IMG/VR virus record: IMGVR_UViG_3300030390_001110
Span: 1 to 29,884 of that record
From: a virus
Length of the DNA stretch: 29,884 bases
Reading direction: 5' to 3' (one strand)
Positions 20,075 to 27,596 of this stretch are shown piece by piece. How positions within the stretch are numbered: position 1 is the stretch's first letter; each line of letters opens with the position of its first letter. The notes beneath the pieces are model-generated. The model did no database searches. It worked only from the letters and a program-made list of their open reading frames with translations, and had not been told where the DNA came from. The position numbers and the translations under genes are program-made.

Positions 20075-20810
20075 ATGCGTCCTTTAATTGGTTTACTTTA
20101 TCTACATCATATTCTTGATGTTCATTATAATCTTTGATATATGCGTCTATCCATTCTCGTGATGGTGATTCTATTCCAACGCTTTCCCATAATGTATAAA
20201 TTTCTGGTGCTTGCATCCATTGTGGTTGTTTTATAAATCTATCTGTGTTACGACTTGCTATTACACTGTCATATTTCATACGTTCTACAAACTTTTCTGC
20301 TACTTCTTGCGTTCCTGGCCAAACATGATCATACCCACTATAATTAGCATTCTTATCATCTTCCATTAGATAGTTATACTCTCTGGCTGCCCATGTTTGC
20401 ACTGCCTCACTCCATTGGCTAATAATTGGATTTACTATAATAACATTCTGTGTTCTACTCCATCTCCAAACATCTTCAAAGTTTTGAGCATGTAACAATA
20501 ATGCAATTGAATATTTTTTGCTTATATTAAGTAACCCATTTAATTGCTCTTCTGAAATATTCATTTCATTACGAATATCAAAGTTATACCATTTTTTATC
20601 TTCGTCGTCTAAATTCCAGTAATCATCATGCACTCGTATTTTACCCAATGGACCTGCTTCATGATCTACTTCTTTGCCGTCTAATTCATAACCTGCCCAA
20701 TGTTGTCCTGGACCACTTGTTCCATATAAATCAGGACTATTGTTCAGTAGATATGGTATTTCCATTTGGTTGATACAACTTTGGCTCACTACCAAATATA
20801 ATGTGTGCAT
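20058..20810 (-). CDS. Phage hypothetical protein, sulfotransferase-like size
   Basis: A 250-residue soluble protein (MHTLYLVVSQSCINQMEIPY at the start). It contains EVDHEAGPLGKIRVHDDYWN, SIALLLHAQNFEDVWRWSRT, NVIIVNPIISQWSEAVQTWA and YNYLMEDDKNANYSGYDHVW. The strand pattern around residues 95-130 resembles proteins that modify surface or small-molecule substrates, but no P-loop or catalytic motif can be fixed. The ATG at 20810 has AAGGAAAG upstream. The transcript is predicted to begin with an 88-nt stem-bounded element, so this gene may be specially regulated. Confidence 0.55.
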   Translation of the reverse strand: MHTLYLVVSQSCINQMEIPYLLNNSPDLYGTSGPGQHWAGYELDGKEVDHEAGPLGKIRVHDDYWNLDDEDKKWYNFDIRNEMNISEEQLNGLLNISKKYSIALLLHAQNFEDVWRWSRTQNVIIVNPIISQWSEAVQTWAAREYNYLMEDDKNANYSGYDHVWPGTQEVAEKFVERMKYDSVIASRNTDRFIKQPQWMQAPEIYTLWESVGIESPSREWIDAYIKDYNEHQEYDVDKVNQLKDAYDTVR

Positions 20811-20835
20811 GCTTTTTCTTTCCTTGTTAATTAAT

Positions 20836-20923
20836 TAGGGTAAAACTTTCCGATAGCTATATTCCAGAGGGTGTTGACATGCAAGCAATGAATCTCTACC
20901 CGGGCCAAGTTCGTTTTACCCTA
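20836..20923 (-). promoter_or_regulatory. 88-nt stem-bounded leader element
   Basis: Perfect 11-bp inverted repeat TAGGGTAAAAC / GTTTTACCCTA closing an 88-nt region that is richer in G+C than its surroundings. Inside are GGGT / ACCC and AGAG / CTCT complementarities and CCCGGG. A late octamer at 20930-20937 predicts transcription from 20924, one base before the stem. The RNA would thus begin with this closed structure, about 25 nt before the ATG at 20810. It does not match a riboswitch class that I can recall. Confidence 0.6.
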
Positions 20924-20929
20924 TGTTAA

Positions 20930-20937
20930 TATTTATG
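20930..20937 (-). promoter_or_regulatory. Late promoter before structured leader
   Basis: CATAAATA overlapping the stop codon of the oxygenase gene. The predicted +1 is 20924. Confidence 0.62.
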
Positions 20938-21682
20938 CCTCAATATAAAATTGTATATTGATTCCTGTTTTTAAAGAGTTAAAATTTGGACGTTTACGTG
21001 TTACACAACTTGCATGTAACTGGCATGCATCAAATACTAATGCATTACCTGGTTGAAATGGAAACACTGCTTCTAAATCAAAGTCACATATATTATCCTT
21101 GGCTATGTGTGGAAATATATAATCTGTTTCTGTTAATACTGGTGTATCTATTATTTCAAAGTTTGGATATTCACGTGAAATCTCATACATACTCTTATCT
21201 TGTGAGCTTTGCCCAACACGGTCAAACGTTATGCTTGTGCCAATATAACGTTGTTTAAAAAATGCTGTATAGGCTTCTGCACCTGATGTAATACCTAGTG
21301 GAATTACACAACTTTTATAAGGTATTAAGTTTTCTGCCCAATCAAACTGTGTTTCTGCTTCTGTCATTAAGTCTACATGTGCATCATGTAGTTGTGTAGT
21401 AATATAATAGTTACCTGTGTGATACTGACTAAAGTCATGTTTTAGTATTGATTCAAATTTATCTTGTAACCATGAAAAGTCTTCAAACAGTCGTGTAACA
21501 TTTAATATAGGTTGTATATTGCTACTAGTATCTGTCCAACGCAAATCATCTGCATTTTGAAATTGATACAAAGTTAACTGATGTAACTCGTCAGCTGTAA
21601 ACACATTTTCTTCACACCGTGCAGGTTCAAAGTTTTTTATAATAGTATCTCTATGTGTTTTAATTAGCTCTTGGTAACTCAT
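20933..21682 (-). CDS. 2OG-Fe(II) oxygenase-type protein
   Basis: A 249-residue protein with hallmarks of the double-stranded beta-helix oxygenases. It has TQLHDAHVDLMTE (His-x-Asp), SCVIPLGITSGAEAYTAFF, then PFQPGNALVFDACQLHASCV (distal His) and LKTGINIQFYIEA at the end. The position expected for the 2OG-binding Arg or Lys falls in the R/K-rich TRKRPNFNSLK segment. Substrate unknown; phages use such enzymes for protein, nucleic-acid or small-molecule hydroxylation. It overlaps the ferredoxin reductase stop (ATGA), which suggests that the reductase supports it or neighbouring iron enzymes. Confidence 0.7.
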   Translation of the reverse strand: MSYQELIKTHRDTIIKNFEPARCEENVFTADELHQLTLYQFQNADDLRWTDTSSNIQPILNVTRLFEDFSWLQDKFESILKHDFSQYHTGNYYITTQLHDAHVDLMTEAETQFDWAENLIPYKSCVIPLGITSGAEAYTAFFKQRYIGTSITFDRVGQSSQDKSMYEISREYPNFEIIDTPVLTETDYIFPHIAKDNICDFDLEAVFPFQPGNALVFDACQLHASCVTRKRPNFNSLKTGINIQFYIEA

Positions 21683-22464
21683 TGTTCTACAAATGCTCTC
21701 TCTACTACATAAGTTCCAGGTGTTTTATTATTACCTTCTTCAAACCCTTTGCCTTCTAACCATTTTACTAGCTCATTATTCATTGGAATACTTCCACATA
21801 TCATAACTCTATCTTGTTCTGGGTCTAGTTCTGGTAAGTCTAGTTTTTCTTGCACTTTACCTTCATACATTGCATCAGTTACACGACCTTTATTTTCATA
21901 AAGTTGTCTTGTTACTGTTGGATAAAATTTAAACTTGCCTTCAGTTACGTGTTGGTATATTTCATCTTCGTTTAGGTTTCTAAACATTGCATCAAATGGA
22001 AGTTCTGCAACTGTTCTTGCACCCCATACTAATATTACATTTTCATAATATTCATATGTGTCTACTCCACGTGCTATAGATAAAAACGGTGCAACACCTG
22101 TTCCTGTTGCTAGTAAATATAGATTACGTCCAGGTTTTACATTTGTATTAACTAATGTGCCTACTGCTTTGTCATTAACTAATATCTTATCACCAGGAAC
22201 TACGTGTTGTAGTTTACTAGTTAATGGTCCTTCTTGGACTTTGATACTATAAAATTCTATTGTTTCTTGATGGTTGGGACTTGCTACGCTGTATGCTCGC
22301 ATTATTGGTTTATTTCTTTGTAGTTTTTCAGACCAATTATTTAATCCAATCATTACAAATTCGCCATCTCTGAATCTTAATCCAGGATCACGTGCTACTG
22401 TGAAGTGGAAGAGGTCGTCAGTATAGTGTTGAACCTTTAAAACTTCAAGTTCTAAAATTGCCAT
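21679..22464 (-). CDS. fpr: Ferredoxin--NADP+ reductase
   Basis: A 261-residue bacterial-type flavodoxin/ferredoxin reductase. The FAD site is MRAYSVASPNHQETIEFYSI and the isoalloxazine/NADPH region is LLATGTGVAPFLSI. EQDRVMICGSIPMNNELVKW follows, and the tail YVVERAFVEQ is typical of proteobacterial Fpr. It moves electrons from NADPH to ferredoxin or flavodoxin, which radical-SAM enzymes in this window would need. The start at 22464 (MAILELEV) has CGGAG six bases upstream; frames reaching 22608 would cross the promoters. It has both sigma70 and late promoters in the divergent control region. Confidence 0.95.
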   Translation of the reverse strand: MAILELEVLKVQHYTDDLFHFTVARDPGLRFRDGEFVMIGLNNWSEKLQRNKPIMRAYSVASPNHQETIEFYSIKVQEGPLTSKLQHVVPGDKILVNDKAVGTLVNTNVKPGRNLYLLATGTGVAPFLSIARGVDTYEYYENVILVWGARTVAELPFDAMFRNLNEDEIYQHVTEGKFKFYPTVTRQLYENKGRVTDAMYEGKVQEKLDLPELDPEQDRVMICGSIPMNNELVKWLEGKGFEEGNNKTPGTYVVERAFVEQ

Positions 22465-22476
22465 TGTTTCTCCGTG

Positions 22477-22545
22477 TATAAATATGATTACTACTTTATT
22501 TATTATAAGTAGATCTTGACAAATTGTCAACCTTATTATATAATA
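22477..22545. promoter_or_regulatory. Divergent promoter hub with shared -35 palindrome
   Basis: Two consensus sigma70 promoters face away from each other. Plus strand: TTGACA 22516-22521, 17 bp, TATAAT 22539-22544. Minus strand: TTGACA 22525-22530, 17 bp, TATAAT 22502-22507. Their -35 boxes form one palindrome, TTGACAAATTGTCAA (22516-22530). Late octamers are also present in each direction: TATAAATA plus at 22477-22484 and AATAAATA minus at 22497-22504. The plus sigma70 start falls at or next to the ATG at 22551, again predicting a leaderless mRNA. Confidence 0.88.
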
Positions 22546-22550
22546 TAAAC

Positions 22551-23087
22551 ATGATATATACAACCAAGTTAACCAGTCCGACTCCACAATTAATAAATTT
22601 TTTAACAAAATGTGATAGTTTAGGATATAAAAATAATAACTCGCTTAAAGCTATGAAGTTTGAGTGGTGTTTGGAAGAGGGTGGCATGTGGTTTGCAACA
22701 CATGACAGTGAAGATGAAATTATTAGTCTTAGTGGAATACATCCATTTAAAGATGGTTGGCGTGTATTATTCCGTGGTGCTCAACTTGAAAGTAGGCCAT
22801 GTGGATTAAACAGATATCATATGCAAAGTTATTGCTTTCATAGTCAGTTACCGTATCAAATTGAATGGGCTAAAGGTCATTCAAAATCTGAAAATCCATT
22901 TTTATATATAACAACAAATACAGATACTGATCAAAGTGGCAGAATGCAAAAAGTTAATAAAACTTTTTTAACACTAGAAAGATATGATATTGTATGTTGT
23001 TTAGGCAAAGAAGAGATATTTAATGTCAACCAGAATGTATGGCTATTAGACATAAAGAACTATGAAGGGGTAAGAAATGGATCTTAA
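22551..23087 (+). CDS. GNAT-like acetyltransferase-fold protein
   Basis: A 178-residue protein whose strand-helix order suggests a GNAT fold. It has MKFEWCLEEGGMWFATHDSE, EIISLSGIHPFKDGWRVLFR, CGLNRYHMQSYCFHSQLPYQ, FLYITTNTDTDQSGRMQKVN and KTFLTLERYDIVCCLGKEEI. The ITTNTD-to-LERYD part recalls the C-terminal half of GNAT enzymes, but the acetyl-CoA loop (R/Q-x-x-G-x-G/A) is not clear. It is the first gene of the plus-strand operon, begins about 7 nt after a perfect -10 box, and overlaps the AMP-binding gene by 11 nt. It may acylate or hydroxamate a pathway intermediate. Confidence 0.5.
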   Translation: MIYTTKLTSPTPQLINFLTKCDSLGYKNNNSLKAMKFEWCLEEGGMWFATHDSEDEIISLSGIHPFKDGWRVLFRGAQLESRPCGLNRYHMQSYCFHSQLPYQIEWAKGHSKSENPFLYITTNTDTDQSGRMQKVNKTFLTLERYDIVCCLGKEEIFNVNQNVWLLDIKNYEGVRNGS

Positions 23088-23778
23088 ACTAACTGATTGG
23101 GTATTCAAAGGCGGTGTAATACTTAGTAGTGGAACTACTGGTAAGCCTAAAAAAATAGATCAAAGTATTAATAAAATAACAGCGGCAAATAAAGTTGCTG
23201 TTAAATGCCAAAATATAACCAGTGATAGTAGAATATACACTGTTTGTAAAACAGAACATGCAGGTGGATTATTAGCCCAAACATTGCCTGGATATACAGT
23301 AGGTGCTCATATTGACATAGAACCTTTTAATGCTTATACATTCAATAGTAAAATTAATGACTATACGCATACACATTTAACACCTGCACATTGTCGTGCA
23401 TTAATGGGAACTAAGAATTTTTGGAAACTAGATTTAAGTAATATTTGGGTTACTGTAGGAAGTGATCCAGTTGGTTGGGATATTATTGAAACCTTTGTAA
23501 AACAAGGTGCTACATTTATGGCTAATTGGGGTATGAGCGAAGTAGGCCCTACTGCTATTAACACTGTATTTCGTAATATGGACGATGTTGCATATTATCA
23601 AGAACATGCAATACCAGATGCAACTATTCTAGGAGATAATTTTTATTGCGAATGGGATATTGTAGATGGCAAGTTTTTTGTAAGTGGTGACATATGTGTT
23701 TATAGTGGTTGGCTTAATACACATGATGATGTTGTAGTAAATTCTCAAGGAACCTTGTATTACAAAGGAAGAAAGTGA
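23077..23778 (+). CDS. Minimal AMP-binding (ANL) adenylation core
   Basis: A 233-residue ANL-superfamily fragment-like enzyme. The phosphate loop A3 is intact (LSSGTTGKPKKI, residues 16-27). A5 is NWGMSEVGP (150-158), A7 is SGDIC (203-207), and the protein ends at GRK, exactly at the A8 hinge. It therefore lacks the usual N-terminal 120-150 residues and the whole mobile C-terminal domain with the A10 lysine. The start at 23077 has AAGGGG six bases upstream. The open frame shows no sign of decay. It may bind ATP and an acid but need a partner to adenylate it. The full-length ANL protein at 26169-27596 is the obvious candidate. Confidence 0.82.
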   Translation: MDLKLTDWVFKGGVILSSGTTGKPKKIDQSINKITAANKVAVKCQNITSDSRIYTVCKTEHAGGLLAQTLPGYTVGAHIDIEPFNAYTFNSKINDYTHTHLTPAHCRALMGTKNFWKLDLSNIWVTVGSDPVGWDIIETFVKQGATFMANWGMSEVGPTAINTVFRNMDDVAYYQEHAIPDATILGDNFYCEWDIVDGKFFVSGDICVYSGWLNTHDDVVVNSQGTLYYKGRK

Positions 23779-23936
23779 TAAACACTTTAGTTATTTTTTG
23801 CCTGTGTATTATGTTAACAGGATGTATTGGTCCTACATTATTTCAAATAGGTGGTTATAAAGTTACAACAGGATCTATTATTACAATGCCAATTAAGAAA
23901 AAAGTTATTGAAGAGATAAAAAAAGAAAATGATTAA
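23775..23936 (+). CDS. Tiny lipoprotein, 53 residues
   Basis: A short gene starting with GTG at 23775, overlapping the TGA stop of the AMP-binding gene (GTGA). The N-terminus INTLVIFCLCIMLTGC is a signal peptide ending in a lipobox, LTGC, with the lipid-bearing Cys17. The mature part is about 37 residues, ending in a basic-acidic helix (PIKKKVIEEIKKEND). Its stop overlaps the next gene's ATG by 8 nt. It should be anchored in the inner or outer membrane. Small phage lipoproteins often block superinfection by masking receptors, but this is only an analogy here. Confidence 0.7.
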   Translation: MINTLVIFCLCIMLTGCIGPTLFQIGGYKVTTGSIITMPIKKKVIEEIKKEND

Positions 23937-24207
23937 AGTATTTTTTATAGCAAAAATGAAATCACCTATGCCAAGTGAGTATGTAACAGTGAGTAAACGA
24001 ATGCGTGAACTTGCTGAAAGTCATTCAGGCTTTGTATCTATTACTAACGAAGAAATTGGTGATGTTGAAATCACTGTTAGCACATGGCGTAGTAAAGAAG
24101 ATGTAATGGACTGGGCTCATAATCCAGAACATATGGAAGCAAAAAGACGATCCAAAGAATGGTATGAATGGATACGTGGAATACACGTAGAGACTATTGA
24201 TGAATAA
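23929..24207 (+). CDS. Antibiotic-biosynthesis-monooxygenase (ABM) domain protein
   Basis: A 92-residue dimeric alpha-beta-barrel-type protein. VFFIAKMK is followed by RMRELAESHSGFVSITNEEI, then VEITVSTWRSKEDVMDWAHN, PEHMEAKRRSKEWYEWIRGI and VETI. This is the pattern of ABM-family cofactor-independent monooxygenases and related small dimers acting on quinones, haem or polyketide-like aromatics. It overlaps the lipoprotein and the next gene (8 nt each). Its place among ANL, acyltransferase-like and redox genes fits a small-molecule pathway. Confidence 0.84.
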   Translation: MIKVFFIAKMKSPMPSEYVTVSKRMRELAESHSGFVSITNEEIGDVEITVSTWRSKEDVMDWAHNPEHMEAKRRSKEWYEWIRGIHVETIDE

Positions 24208-24919
24208 TATTGTATTTGTTAGTTTTGAACAAGGTGGCGGTGGACATAGACTTGCAAGAACCATTGCAACTCTTCCAAATATATATTGGTATAGCCATAT
24301 AGATAATGGAATTAATCCATGGAATATTAATACAAAACATACTACAATAAGACAACGTAAGGTTGCACCCGCACATTTTGATAGAATTGTGCCAGAAGGT
24401 AAACTTCCACCAACATGGGATTATGTAAAAGACTTTTTCCCATTTCCAGAGTATTATTATAGTATCTTTGTTGAAAAGTTTAAGCAGTTAGCACCAGATA
24501 CTGATAAATCGTTTGTGTATTGCACACATAGTAAGCCTAAAGAGCTATTACATTGGTTTCCTAACTGTAAAGTAATTAATTTGATCCATGATATAGATCC
24601 ACTTGCAGAACGTTATATGAAAACTACTGCAAAATTTCCAGGGTGGTTAAGAATGGCAGACATTGTGCCAGAAAATAATCCGCATCTAGTATTTTTAAAA
24701 TGTATGAGTGAGATAAAGAAAGACTTTACTGTAGCAGATATATGGGCTCAAAAAACACATGGAACATTAATGAAAGATGAATATTGGACTGAATATCTAA
24801 TTAGTGTTAAGAACATGCTTTATCATAACATGCAAGATAGAATAAACACTGATAATAAATTAGTGCTAAATGTTAAAGATAAAAATTGGCGAGAAATTAA
24901 GAACTTTTTGGCTTCTTAA
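24200..24919 (+). CDS. Unknown protein, possibly nucleotide- or sulfate-transfer fold
   Basis: A 239-residue protein beginning NNIVFVSFEQGGGGHRLART, a strand followed by a glycine-rich turn and helix that could bind phosphate. Later come DKSFVYCTHSKPKELLHWFP, KVINLIHDIDPLAERYMKTT and EYWTEYLISVKNMLYHNMQD. The order recalls sulfotransferases (strand-loop-helix, then a 'KVI.l.RdP' strand), but the motifs are too weak to assign. The ATG at 24200 lies inside the end of the ABM gene. It is the last gene of the plus-strand operon and overlaps the convergent methyltransferase gene by 23 bp. Confidence 0.5.
   Translation: MNNIVFVSFEQGGGGHRLARTIATLPNIYWYSHIDNGINPWNINTKHTTIRQRKVAPAHFDRIVPEGKLPPTWDYVKDFFPFPEYYYSIFVEKFKQLAPDTDKSFVYCTHSKPKELLHWFPNCKVINLIHDIDPLAERYMKTTAKFPGWLRMADIVPENNPHLVFLKCMSEIKKDFTVADIWAQKTHGTLMKDEYWTEYLISVKNMLYHNMQDRINTDNKLVLNVKDKNWREIKNFLAS
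24897..24919. terminator. Hairpin formed by two convergent stop codons
   Basis: TTAAGAA (24897-24903) and TTCTTAA (24913-24919) form a 7-bp inverted repeat that starts and ends exactly at the two stop codons of the overlapping convergent genes. It mirrors the arrangement at 1169-1190. Confidence 0.38.
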
Positions 24920-25490
24920 AGGTAATCATATTATGATATTGCTTGTTACCTTCTGGTGTAGTTAAACTATGCACTGGTTGTATTGTAATTACTTCAAGAT
25001 GTTTTTGAGAACTCCAACCACCTTCAAAATACCAATCCACATTATGTTTGCCCATACTACAATACAATAGTCCATCATCAGTTAAACTATCAGCTATATT
25101 CTTTGAAGCACTAGCATCAACATGTCCTATTGTTAATATACCTATTGCTGTTATACATTTATATTTTTTAGGTAGTGGTGCTTTAGTTATATCATGTATT
25201 TGTATTGACTTATAATTCTTTGCTATAAATCTATCAAGCATAGGTTGATTTATATCGTATCCATCTATTTTGTAATCATGTGCTTGTAATCCTATTCCAA
25301 CTTGTCCATTACCACATCCAATATCTGCAACTTCTGTTCCTTCTGGAAAGTTATCAGCAATCCATTGTGCTGCTAATGTATGACACTTCCAGCCTAGTCC
25401 ATCTATAACTTGTTCATGATAATTGTTCCAGTTATCATATAACTCACTGTTAGTTTTACCATATACTTCGTCTAACCATTTCTTAGTCAT
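24897..25490 (-). CDS. Class I SAM-dependent methyltransferase
   Basis: A 197-residue Rossmann methyltransferase. Motif I is EVADIGCGNGQVGIGL (residues 53-68), and YKIDGYDINQPMLDRF holds the acidic residue for the SAM ribose. GYDIN is followed by IQIHDITKAPLP and KCITAIGILTIGHVD, resembling small-molecule methyltransferases. The N-terminal cap (LDEVYGKTNSELYDNWNNYH) suits a lidded active site. It overlaps the nitroreductase gene by 8 nt and is last in the minus-strand pathway operon. The small-molecule preference is inferred from its similarity in shape and from context. Confidence 0.87.
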   Translation of the reverse strand: MTKKWLDEVYGKTNSELYDNWNNYHEQVIDGLGWKCHTLAAQWIADNFPEGTEVADIGCGNGQVGIGLQAHDYKIDGYDINQPMLDRFIAKNYKSIQIHDITKAPLPKKYKCITAIGILTIGHVDASASKNIADSLTDDGLLYCSMGKHNVDWYFEGGWSSQKHLEVITIQPVHSLTTPEGNKQYHNMITFKKPKSS

Positions 25491-26172
25491 AGTATTTTAC
25501 TTTCTTTGATATCTGTTGCCTAGTTGTTCTATATTTATTTATAAGGCTATCTTTATCTTCATATCCCATGCTCATTCCACATAATACTATTTTATCTTTG
25601 TATTCTGGTAATTCTTGTCTTACAATATTTCCATATTCACTAAGTGAACCTTGTGGACAAGTTGCTAATCCGTGTTCTGTTGATAGTAACATAATACTTT
25701 GTAAAAACATTCCATAGTCAACATAAGATCCATAGCCTAGTTCTCTATCAATAAAAAATAATAACATAACTGGTGCATCAAAGGCTCTATAGTTTTTAGC
25801 ATATAAGTCGTCTTTTTCTTTTTTCATTTTTCTGGTAATACCTAATTGAGAATATAATGCTAGTCCACATTCTTTTCTGTTGTCTTTATACTCACCAAAC
25901 CAGTTTGTTTCTTTTTCAGACTTTTTGTTTTGTGGATAATATTCATAATCCATAATAGGCTTTACACCAGATCGAAATGCTTGTTCTAGTTTACCACATA
26001 AGTTAGCTTTTGCTTTACCTGTTAAGACTGCTACTTGCCAAGGTTGATGATTATCTCCACTAGGTGATAGCATTGCTTGTTTTAAAATAGCATTAACTAA
26101 TGATACTTCTACCTTTTTATTAGTGTAAGCACGTGTAGATTTACGTGTTGTTAATGAATTGGTAACATTCAT
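25483..26172 (-). CDS. Nitroreductase-family flavoprotein
   Basis: A 229-residue FMN-dependent nitroreductase-fold protein. It has LTTRKSTRAYTNKKV (FMN phosphate arginines), LSPSGDNHQPWQVAVLTGKA, then VDYGMFLQSIMLLSTEHGLA and CPQGSLSEYGNIVRQEL with LCGMSMGYED near the end. The family includes reductases of nitro groups and quinones and dehydrogenases of peptide-derived rings. Its ATG overlaps the stop of the ANL gene (ATGA). Within the dioxygenase-ANL-methyltransferase operon it probably performs an oxidation or reduction on the pathway product. Confidence 0.93.
   Translation of the reverse strand: MNVTNSLTTRKSTRAYTNKKVEVSLVNAILKQAMLSPSGDNHQPWQVAVLTGKAKANLCGKLEQAFRSGVKPIMDYEYYPQNKKSEKETNWFGEYKDNRKECGLALYSQLGITRKMKKEKDDLYAKNYRAFDAPVMLLFFIDRELGYGSYVDYGMFLQSIMLLSTEHGLATCPQGSLSEYGNIVRQELPEYKDKIVLCGMSMGYEDKDSLINKYRTTRQQISKKVKYYD
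25536..25543 (-). promoter_or_regulatory. Candidate internal late promoter for methyltransferase
   Basis: Perfect TATAAATA near the 3' end of the nitroreductase gene. The start near 25530 would give a 40-nt leader to the methyltransferase at 25490. Confidence 0.5.
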
Positions 26173-27596
26173 ACCAGTGAATGGTCCTTTACATGCATAT
26201 GACTTAGTATTTGATCAGCTGGTCCGTTTAAAACAATTCCTGCTAATTTACTTTTTTGTAACTTTTGTGGAGTTCTAGTATCGTCTGTTTGTCCAAAGAA
26301 TAACTTATCAGTAACATGATATATTTCATGTGGTCTTTTTGATGGTTGCATTGCTTTAAAACTAGTTGCTACATCATATGCATTAGCACTGCCCGTATAT
26401 ATTAAGTAATGTAATTCATCTTTACTGCAACTTGCTACATTTTCTACACCTGAGGTTTCTAATGCTTTTGCTTCAATCATTCCTGTATAAATCTTAACGC
26501 CACCTTTCATAAAGATAACATCATCAAATGCTCTACCTTTGTAGAACCATACTCCGTCTTTATCATCAAACTTATCACCGTCTGTTTGCCAATCACGTGT
26601 TCCATACTTATACCACAGCACACCTTCTTTGTCTAGTTTAAGGTCGCCATTGTATATTCTATGTTTGAATCCATAAAAGTTTTCTATTGGATCACCTGGT
26701 CTATATTCTGCACGTGAATGACAGTCTGCTTCTGTTGACGCCATCATATTATGCATACATACAAAGTTAAACTTCTTTTCAATACTACGCACAACAGACT
26801 CTGGTGTATGTCCACCCGAACATTCCCAATACTTAATACCACTCCAATTAAAATCATCTGGACAAGCATCTACAATATTCTTAACTGCAATAGGATATGA
26901 AATGCAACAATTAGGATTTGCTTTGCGTATTTGTTCAGGAACATCATCTCCATAGTTTAGGAAGTGTAATCCACCACCTACATAATACATTCTCAATAAG
27001 TTATATGGATTGTATGTTGCAGTAAATCCATGTGTGCAAAGTATTTTAGGTCTTTCGTCTTGTTCAAACTCTGGTGCAATAGCAAACAAATGCTGAGTTG
27101 ATGCATGTGCTGTGCAACCCAATAGTGTTTCTCCATCTACAATTGCTAGTTCATGATCTTCATAATCCCAAAAGAAAGGATACATTTCAAAAAACTCTTT
27201 AACTGTAGTTCCACTTGTCATACCTCTGTAAATCTCTAACGGATGCAGTATTGTAGGGGTCAAATCGTCGGTTAGCATGGTGATCTCGTTGCTTCGTATA
27301 ATACATACTGCTTTAGATCCTGTAATTAACCCGTCTAATTCCATCTTAGATTGTCTGCCATCTGCCTGTGTTGCACTTCCGCCATTCTTAATACTAGCAA
27401 GTATCCATAAGTAATCATCAATTGTAACTTGATTTTCTGCTACGATAAAAACAACATGTGGTCCTATGCCGCATGCTTTTAGACGCTCAATTTTAGCATC
27501 AAGGTTAGCGTGTAGCTCTCCCCATGTAATTTGCTCTGTTGATGAACTCAAAAATATTTGATCATCACTTAATGGTGGTTGTTTTTGTTTTAACAT
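26169..27596 (-). CDS. Full-length ANL adenylating enzyme with degenerate P-loop
   Basis: A 475-residue acyl-adenylate-forming-type protein. The N-terminal part has ITWGELHANLDAKIERLKAC. A3 is altered: MTSGTTVKEFF (126-136) replaces TSGTTGxPKG. A5-like MMASTEADCHSRAEY (284-298) is followed by A7-like QTDGDKF (337-343), hinge A8 KGRAFDDVIFMKGGVKIY (353-370) and A10-like TRTPQKLQKSKL with a candidate catalytic Lys445. Such enzymes activate a carboxylate as its AMP ester. Losing the glycine, proline and lysine of A3 should hurt ATP binding. It is the central gene of the minus operon, overlapping its neighbours by 4 nt and by 1 nt. A carrier-protein gene was not seen. Confidence 0.86.
   Translation of the reverse strand: MLKQKQPPLSDDQIFLSSSTEQITWGELHANLDAKIERLKACGIGPHVVFIVAENQVTIDDYLWILASIKNGGSATQADGRQSKMELDGLITGSKAVCIIRSNEITMLTDDLTPTILHPLEIYRGMTSGTTVKEFFEMYPFFWDYEDHELAIVDGETLLGCTAHASTQHLFAIAPEFEQDERPKILCTHGFTATYNPYNLLRMYYVGGGLHFLNYGDDVPEQIRKANPNCCISYPIAVKNIVDACPDDFNWSGIKYWECSGGHTPESVVRSIEKKFNFVCMHNMMASTEADCHSRAEYRPGDPIENFYGFKHRIYNGDLKLDKEGVLWYKYGTRDWQTDGDKFDDKDGVWFYKGRAFDDVIFMKGGVKIYTGMIEAKALETSGVENVASCSKDELHYLIYTGSANAYDVATSFKAMQPSKRPHEIYHVTDKLFFGQTDDTRTPQKLQKSKLAGIVLNGPADQILSHMHVKDHSLV

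Noticed and set aside
20873-20900. TTGACA on the plus strand at 20874 as a promoter
   Set aside because: No -10 box follows at a workable distance, and it lies inside the stem-bounded leader element.
22464-22608. N-terminal extension of the ferredoxin reductase up to 22608
   Set aside because: It would read through both divergent promoters; MAILELEV at 22464 matches the family N-terminus and has a ribosome site.
24025-24376. Minus-strand frames opposite the ABM and following genes
   Set aside because: Antisense to a tightly coupled plus-strand operon; no start signals.
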